Below, in pieces: positions 57,627-64,000 of a DNA stretch of 64,000 nt. The notes below the pieces were generated by a model, which did not search any database, was not told the origin of the DNA, and saw only the letters and a list, made by a program, of their open reading frames with translations. The DNA is taken from assembly GCF_000275845.1 (NCBI RefSeq), contig NW_006766884.1, forward strand, positions 1,771,232 to 1,835,231. Direction: 5' to 3'. The position numbers were made by a program, and so were the translations under genes. Every line of letters starts with the position of its first letter. Within the stretch, counting starts at the first letter, position 1. Origin of the DNA: Dichomitus squalens LYAD-421 SS1. Its lineage: Eukaryota > Basidiomycota > Agaricomycetes > Polyporales > Polyporaceae.

Positions 57627-60292
57627 TCAAGCAGGGATGGATCCGAGCGTGAACAAAGTCTGTTTCTGCTTTCCCTTCCCCTTCTTCTTCCCTCCTCCAT
57701 TGCCCGCACCCGCAGCATCTCCATCAGCCTGAGCTGGCTCAGCAGCAGCATTCGACCCGCTCCCTCCGCTATCGCCGCTCCACGCTGCCTGCGTCGGAGC
57801 AGAGCCACCTAAGATCTTCCGCAGCGACTGGTTGCCGCTGACAGCGGCCTTCGGCACGCGGATCGAATTGGTCGTCGGGAGCTCCGGGAACGCGGCCTTC
57901 GAGAGCACAGAGGGGCCCGGCTTCGCCCTCGCGCCAGGGCCGGGAACCGAGGTTGGAGCGCGCACGGCAGGTACAGGGGACGATGTTGCCGCGGACGCAG
58001 CAGAGGAAGCCCACGGGGTCGTCCGCTGAGGCTGGCGAAAGGGGGTCGTTGTGACAGAAGGGCCGGCGCCCCCGCCTAGCGGCGGGAACGCGTGCGGTCC
58101 TGGGGCTGCGCGTGGGGCAGAGGTAGGGACGGAGCTTGTCGACGCCTGATTGTGAGAAGCCGGGGTGGAGGCGGCGGCACGGGCGACACGGTCCCAAAGC
58201 TGGCGCGAGGACTGAGCGGAAGAGCGCGTCGCCGTGGAGGACTTTGCGTTTAGGACGCGGCCGCTTGTCACGCCTGCCCACTCCAACCCCGTGGTCGTCG
58301 GGACGAGTTCAGGGAACTGGTTGCGTTGCTATGTGAATACCAAGCATTGCAGGATGCAATGGGGAAAAGAAAGTTCCGTAAGCACGCCACGCTGCACACT
58401 TAATAGTCACAACCACCGGCCTCGGTGCCGGCAGCCCTGACGGTAATGACGTACCTCGACCTTGAACCCGTTCCACGCAGTGAGCAAATCCCGCTTCTTG
58501 TCCTCCTCGTCCACGAGGTCAACCAGCGTGTTCACGATACTTGCCGTACCATCCAGGTTCCGATCCAACACGTTCCACACCGTTGAAATGAGGTCGCGCG
58601 CTCCTGACTCGGACGCACGGTACGAGCGAATCGCCGCCTTGACTGCGGGCACGGCGGTCGTGGGGTTCGGCGCGAGGCCAGCCATGCGCACCGTGAGCGC
58701 GCTGAGCCGAGGGTCCGCGTCGCCAGGCTCTGGGGACGGTGTCTGCCGACGGCTGGGCTGCTGACTAGAGGACACACCATTTCCGCCATCCGCCGTGAGG
58801 TTACTGCCGAACGCCTCTCTGCGTCGCGCTCCTGCGGCCTGGGGGCGCGACGCACCCCCAGGCGGGGCGACGATGTGCGGTGGAGGTTCGCGTTCCCTCT
58901 CGCGGTCGCCTCGATCGCGGCGTCCACGGCGGCCTGCGCCCCCTCCTGTTTCTTCGAACTCGAACTGGGCCTCGACGCGGCGTGCATCTCGCTTGTCACG
59001 GGCGCTCATCTCCGCGCCGTGCTCCTCCACCTGGTGCGCTTTAAGGTCAATTGCGGATCCGAAGACGACGAACTTCCGGGCGAGACACTCGGCTCGCCTG
59101 CAAGGATAGTGTGCGTTCATGAAGTGCTCCTCCTGCGCAGCCGGGGACGTGTCAGATATAGTTGTAGCTTCTGCGGTCTAGAAGGGGATCCGCTACTTAC
59201 CAGTGCCTCGTAGTTACGGAAGCTGAGAAGGTACAGGAACGGAATGAATGATACGGGAAGCGCAGACTGGAGCTCGTGGTACTCACTATTGGTCCTTTAC
59301 CTCATTCCGTTTGCACACGAAGCACTCCTCGTGTTTCTCGCGCATATGCGCGTACAGCTCGTCGTCCCCGAAGAAGCACTCGCGACAGAACTCACAGAGC
59401 GGATGGATGCCGCCCTCAATTTGTTGCGGTTTGTGATCGCGCCGGTGGCCACGGACCATCGACGGGACGTGGATGGGAAGCACATTCGGGTCGTACAGGG
59501 CGTGCTCATGGGCGAAGACTCTCTTGAACCGAATACATAGATCACTGACGAGGGGACGTCGATACACATACAGATGCGACGCAATGGGAGGACATACCAC
59601 ATGAGCTTCCCGTGCGTCGCACGGGTGTGCAGCTTGAGATCACTCCAGCCGTTCCCGATAAAATCGCACTGGGGATCTGGGCAATTGAATCGTAGCAAGA
59701 TCAACGTTTCCTCCATCATTTCCTGTGTCTCAAACGAGATCGAAAGTTTTGCGTCCTTGAACGGGATATGCTCGGGAGTGAAAGAGGACCATGGTGCGTC
59801 AGCGGATGTGGTAAAGATCACAGAGGGTTGGGGTTCCTGACGTTAGTGCGGCAGCGAGAGTTAAGGCTCGGGCTTTACGTATAGCGGCTGACAGCGGGTG
59901 CGCACCTTGCAGAACGTGCACTCTAGTTTCTTGTACAGCGCCCGGAGGCGCAAGGCACAGACATGGCACGTCCTATGGTTGCACTCGGAGACGGACCAGT
60001 ACTTGACGGGCTCGGCGCAGATCCAGCATACCGCGGCGTCCTCGACGGCCCCCTCGGTGGTCGCATCGGCACTATCCACTGCAGCTTCCGAGCTTGCAGC
60101 CTTGTCTGACGGGGTCTGGGCGATGAGAGCGGGGTGGGTGTCAGGCTTGGTGTTCTGTGCAGGATCGCGAGGAGGGCCGTGCTTCGCTGAGCCTCCGCGA
60201 CCTCGGCGGCCCCTGTTGCCTCCGCCTCCAGCCCCTGCGCGGCCGCGACTGTTAGAAAGACGATTCTGGGTGGTTGTTGCGGTGGTAGCCAT
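57627..60292 (-). CDS. HEL2: E3 ubiquitin ligase Hel2/ZNF598, ribosome collision sensor
   Basis: Exons in coding order are 59879-60292, 59598-59836, 59287-59544, 59201-59222, 58455-59132 and 57627-58316. They sum to 2301 nt (766 aa; yeast Hel2 is 639). A Gly/Arg-rich start precedes the RING (CWICAEPVKYWSVSECNHRT, then CHVC and CTFCKVRTRC). C2H2-type fingers follow: CPDPQCDFIGNGWSDLKLH, CDLCIRFKRVFAHEHALY, CEFCRECFFGDDELYAHMR, CFVCKR, and YPCRRAECLARKFVVF leading into DLKAHQVEEHG. The C-terminal third is Ser/Ala/Pro-rich and ends with a Lys-rich run. Hel2/ZNF598 ubiquitinates uS10/eS10 on collided ribosomes and starts ribosome-associated quality control. The fourth exon is 22 nt. Confidence 0.93.
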
Positions 60293-60660
60293 GCTTGCGG
60301 TGTGTAGAAGATGAATGTACTAGGGGAGGAAACGGTCGGGAGAGGGAGGATGACTGAAGTGCGGAAGCGCTGGGTGAAGAGACGCCTGTACGGAGCCGTA
60401 GCAAGGCGTGGCAAGTACGCTGGCAAGACGGATTGCTTCCGCGACCTGCTGATGGCTCCAGGCGGTCGGCAGAGGAATTCCCTGCTGGACACGATCAGGG
60501 CGGTCAGCGGCGCACGCGAGAGGCAAGGCCCCGTCGCATAACCAAAAATCCACCTCCCGCATCACTCCAGATATCTAGATTTATCAGAAAACAATATGAG
60601 ACATTGACTGCCCTATTGATACTTATACATTTCCCCCATGCAACGCCCTACGCTCCTCGC
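60293..60660. promoter_or_regulatory. Divergent upstream region, HEL2 and methyltransferase
   Basis: 368 bp between start codons. No specific element is identified. Confidence 0.4.
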
Positions 60661-63424
60661 ATGTTCCCCTCCTCCCCCATGATTACTGACCATCCTCGCC
60701 GCTCCATCTCAGACCTGGCCGATGGCGATTCCGTTGCTCCCTCCAGCTCTCAATCGCTCTCGTCCTCTTCCCGCAAGTCCCAGTTCTCCCGAGACCGCTT
60801 CTTTCGGAATAAGCATGGCTCAAAAGTCCATGCCTACGACCCCAACCAGGCCCCCTGGCCACTCTCGTACGATAAGAGCACTCTTGAATTGTGAGTCCTC
60901 CCATCGCGCTATCAGCTCATACATGTCTGATCACGGGACGCGCACCATCCCAGAGAGATGATGGACACGGCTCTCACGTCTGCGTTCAAGGGCGTCGTCT
61001 CGCTCGTCGACCACAAAGGCAAGGAGCCTGCCCGTTGTTTGGACATAGGCACAGGGGTATGTGGCTGTTCGCGTCTACTTCTTACATTTTGCGTCTACTG
61101 GGATGGGACCCTGCGCCTCGCTCTCCAGTGTCGTGGAAGATTTCGCCGTGATTAGTGGTGGTAGTCCTAGTCACCTCCGGCCTTCGAGCGCATGTGCGCC
61201 TGCAAAGTAGCCAATTTGTTGGTCGGCACTTTTCGTGTACAAGATGTGCAGAGAGCGGCCTTCATCGCCCATATCAAGGAGGTGGGCGTCGAGAAGCTGC
61301 GCTACGTCTGGCTGCTCTTGCCAGATCCCCTAGACGGCTAGGACGGGCTACCACGGGAATAAGGTACACGCCTGCCGTGGTCAGCGTCGCCTTATCGCGT
61401 CTATCAGACGCCACCGGACGTTACAACGCATTTATAGAAGGCTCGGATGCGAGACTCATGTTCCTTCAGTTAGGTCTTTGGATTGTGAATTCCGCTAAAT
61501 ACTGGAAAAATTCGACATTTGTATGTATCCCGCGTCCTTTCAATGCATCGAGCGGCTTCATCTTCCCGCTTCCTAGGTTGGCTTCGATCTCGTCGACATC
61601 CAGATTCCGGTCACCGTGCTCCCTGATGATGAAGCTGCTCGAATAGAGTGGGTGCACGGTAACATGTAGGTATTCAACCTGCTGCGTGCAAAGTAGTGTA
61701 CTGATATCCTCGCAGCTTGACTGATCCATTACCGTTCAGCGATGGGGAGTTCGACCATGTTCGGTTAACAGAGGTTGCTTTGGGTGTCCCTGAGAATAAG
61801 GTACGAACGCCTCATTAACAATTGCTGATTCTGGCTGATTACCTCACATTACAGTGGCCAGACGTCTTCGAGGTGCGACACATGGGACGTCCCCGTCCTG
61901 ACGCTTTTGTCTCATCTGTGTATGACGACTTGTAGGAGGTACGGCGAGTGATGAAACAAGGCGGTACGATCGAGATCATCGAAGAAGGTAACCTCGCGGC
62001 TTGATCGGTTCTTACGCCCGCTCTAACCCCGAACGCAGATGCGATCTTCCCTGTGCTGCCACGATGGTTCACAGAACCACTGCATGCGCGAACACGATGG
62101 CCGTCTATCAGTATGCAAGATAGGTCCAAGGCCTTCTCGAACCCTCAAGTTTCTGCACAATCCCAGGTGGCACATGAGTATGAGCTCCTGGAGATCCTCT
62201 TCGAGAACGTTTTTCAGCGAAGATTCATCAACATGAAACCGAGTTGTGAGTCGTCCTGGGTCAGTGGAGCGCCTTCTTCGGCTGTCAGCGCTTATACTCT
62301 GTCCGGACAGCGTCCCTACCCGCATACTTCTCCGTCTACTTTGGGCATGTCCTTTCTCCGCCCGTCTTGACTGTCCCCATGCCGCCTCTCCCCCCTGTCC
62401 AGCCCCGGCCCCCGCCGCGGAGCTCAACATCCAGCCATTCTGACTCATATTACGGCGACCCAGATCTCCTGTACGATGCCGAGGCGCAAGGCGAGATGTC
62501 CCTTGCGACCCTCCACGGGCCCGTCCGCAAGAAAAAGGGCAAGAGCTCGGTCAAGCGAACATCAAGTTCTATCTCTCCGTCCGGTACTAGCATATCCTCT
62601 GGCGGTGCAAGCCCCTTGGCGCGTTCGTACTCCGAGCAGCAGTCCAGGAAGTCCTTGAACGGCTCCACCGGTAGCCTGCACGGTCACGGCAACGGCAACA
62701 ACACAACACCGCCACCTCCACTGCCGCCGATCCACACGACAGTGACGGCGTCGGGTATGCCCATCTCTTCGGGCCCCAAGATCGGCGGCCGCTCGCGCTC
62801 GTACTCGGGCGCGTCGATGATGTCGATGGCGTCCAAGCGCAAGGCCGCAATCCAGGACCTCGCGGCCGCGAGCACCGTCATCGGGGGCCGCTCGCAGATT
62901 GAGCTGTTCCCGCTCGACGGACTGCTCATGTTCGACGTGCACTCGCTCTGCCTGCACCTCCGGCGCGCGCTCGGGTTCGTGCTCGCGATCCGCGAGGCGA
63001 TGTGGGAGGAGCTCGCGAGCCTAGTGACCAGCCCCGCCCGGGACGTGGACCTGACCAAGTACGGGTTCTTCCCGCACGAGGACACGCTCGAGAACATCCG
63101 CTCCAAATACTTGCAGCTGCTCGACCAGTACAAAAGGTGCGCCTGTTCTCGACTTTCCGCGCTGTCGCGTGGTGTGTTCGTCGGGTCTGAGTAGGCTGAC
63201 TGAGTTGGCTGCCTAGCGATATGCATGTGCGGATGTCCCTCTGGCATTCGCTCGTCCATTTCGGGTGGGATTACCCCCAGCGGGATCCGATGTCCAAGGC
63301 GGAGGAGATGGAGGAGGTTCGTCTCCGAGAAGACATCCTCATGGCTCGTCGAGAAGCTGGCGCTGAAAACGAGCGCGAGCCCCCTTGTCGCGCCGTGCGC
63401 ATGCTCGTTGGCGCCAAGGTATAA
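60661..63424 (+). CDS. SAM-dependent methyltransferase with long C-terminal region
   Basis: Ten exons (60661-60890, 60954-61056, 61470-61520, 61577-61665, 61716-61800, 61855-61872, 61936-61987, 62039-62245, 62311-63136, 63217-63424) sum to 1869 nt (622 aa). A Ser-rich N-terminus leads to the class I fold: motif I LDIGTGLGLWIVNSAKYW, VGFDLVDIQIP, RIEWVHGNILTDPLPFSDGE, FDHVRLTEVALGVPENKWP, and EVRRVMKQGGTIEIIEEDAI followed by FPVLPRWFTEPLHA. After the catalytic domain come a Pro/Ser/Gly-rich linker and a conserved helical end (LRRALGFVLAIREAMWEELA, then LWHSLVHFGWDYP). The type is known in mushroom genomes, but the substrate is unknown. Exon 6 is only 18 nt. Intron 2 is 413 bp, far longer than the rest. 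Confidence 0.88.
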
Positions 63425-64000
63425 CGACTAATGAATAATTCCCTACGAACATTCCTAATGCTTCGTATATTGTTCTGTGTGTAAATGTTTTGCTATCGGT
63501 ACTACCGACCCCATGCTGTATAGTTCCGTTCTTTGTTGTGGACTAGGCATATACTGACTACTGTAGAGCATTCTTGTTGTATGAGGTCAATCACTACGGG
63601 CACTCTAATCGCTAGTTGTAGTAACAGGTTGATTATTGATGAGATATGGTTCGTCATTTCACCCACCCTTCGACTCAAAATATCGAGACTGTTGAGTCCG
63701 GCGAGTCTGCCGGAGTCTGGCGGACTCCGGGGATCACATGACGTTCTCGGGAAGCACCCTTGGCGCCCAGACACCTAGACCTGTGCCATCACTCCATCTC
63801 GGTAATTTACGTCTCGCCCCCCGCCTATTGGCTGTCCATACATATTATATCATATCGCATAGCGTAGAAGTCTATTCTTATGATATCTTCGATTTCCATG
63901 CATGGTTACCTGAAGGTCGCTCCCGCAAGTCTGGGGTATTGAGGTTTTCGCGACGCAGCTGATTCATTGACACCACCTTGCATGAGGACAAATCGTAGTG
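63425..64000. other. Intergenic right end, nothing recognised
   Basis: 576 bp with the methyltransferase 3' region and AT-richer sequence, including a GAGTCYGGCGAGTCTGCC-like short direct repeat near 63700. No gene is supported. Confidence 0.5.

Overview
This window is nuclear DNA of a filamentous basidiomycete, most probably an Agaricomycete (a polypore-like mushroom). The evidence is the many short GT-AG introns (about 45-90 bp), GC-rich exons, closely packed genes on both strands, and gene families typical of mushroom-forming fungi (F-box proteins, monocarboxylate transporters of the major facilitator superfamily, small orphan proteins). I rebuilt exon structures by following reading frames and splice sites. 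For most genes the summed exon lengths are an exact multiple of three and the protein has the length usual for its family.

Layout. 1-2129 is repeat-rich and has no confident gene. 2130-7964 holds amino-acid biosynthesis genes: LEU4 (+), convergent HIS1 (-), then an alpha/beta-hydrolase-like gene (-). 7965-13571 is a decayed island: a degenerate second LEU4-like copy on the minus strand, split by a hAT-type non-autonomous transposon with an 8-bp target duplication. An assembly gap lies inside the transposon and the sequence beside the gap is artificially repeated. 13572-27644 is a dense housekeeping block: SF3B2 and eIF4A (divergent), a dual-specificity phosphatase, a Rab GTPase and ATP15 (divergent), the zinc-knuckle protein GIS2, COX5 and RPN8 (convergent). 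27904-35897 is accessory: two small orphan genes, an F-box gene and a monocarboxylate transporter. 36787-48911 is a second housekeeping block: a large coiled-coil protein and UBP3 (divergent), PMT2, and fibrillarin. 49502-56541 is accessory again: a second monocarboxylate transporter, a zinc-free medium-chain reductase, and a second copy of one orphan gene. 56798-63424 holds mitoribosomal mL54, HEL2, and a long SAM-dependent methyltransferase (the last two divergent).

Most notable points. (i) Two unrelated paralog pairs, the transporters and an unrecognised small protein family, lie in mirror-image order and opposite orientation on either side of the 36.8-48.9 kb core, with almost equal spacing (about 4.1 and 4.3 kb). 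This looks like an old inverted segmental duplication. (ii) LEU4 encodes two tandem copies of the C-terminal allosteric/dimerisation region. (iii) HIS1 has a 12-nt microexon inside its PRPP-binding loop. (iv) The Rab GTPase has Thr at the catalytic Gln position of switch II. (v) The hydrolase has Gly at its nucleophile position.

Functions work together only loosely, as is normal for a eukaryotic chromosome. Themes are translation and its quality control (eIF4A, HEL2, UBP3, fibrillarin, mL54, GIS2), mitochondrial ATP production (ATP15, COX5), protein turnover (RPN8, UBP3, HEL2) and secretion/glycosylation (Rab, PMT2).
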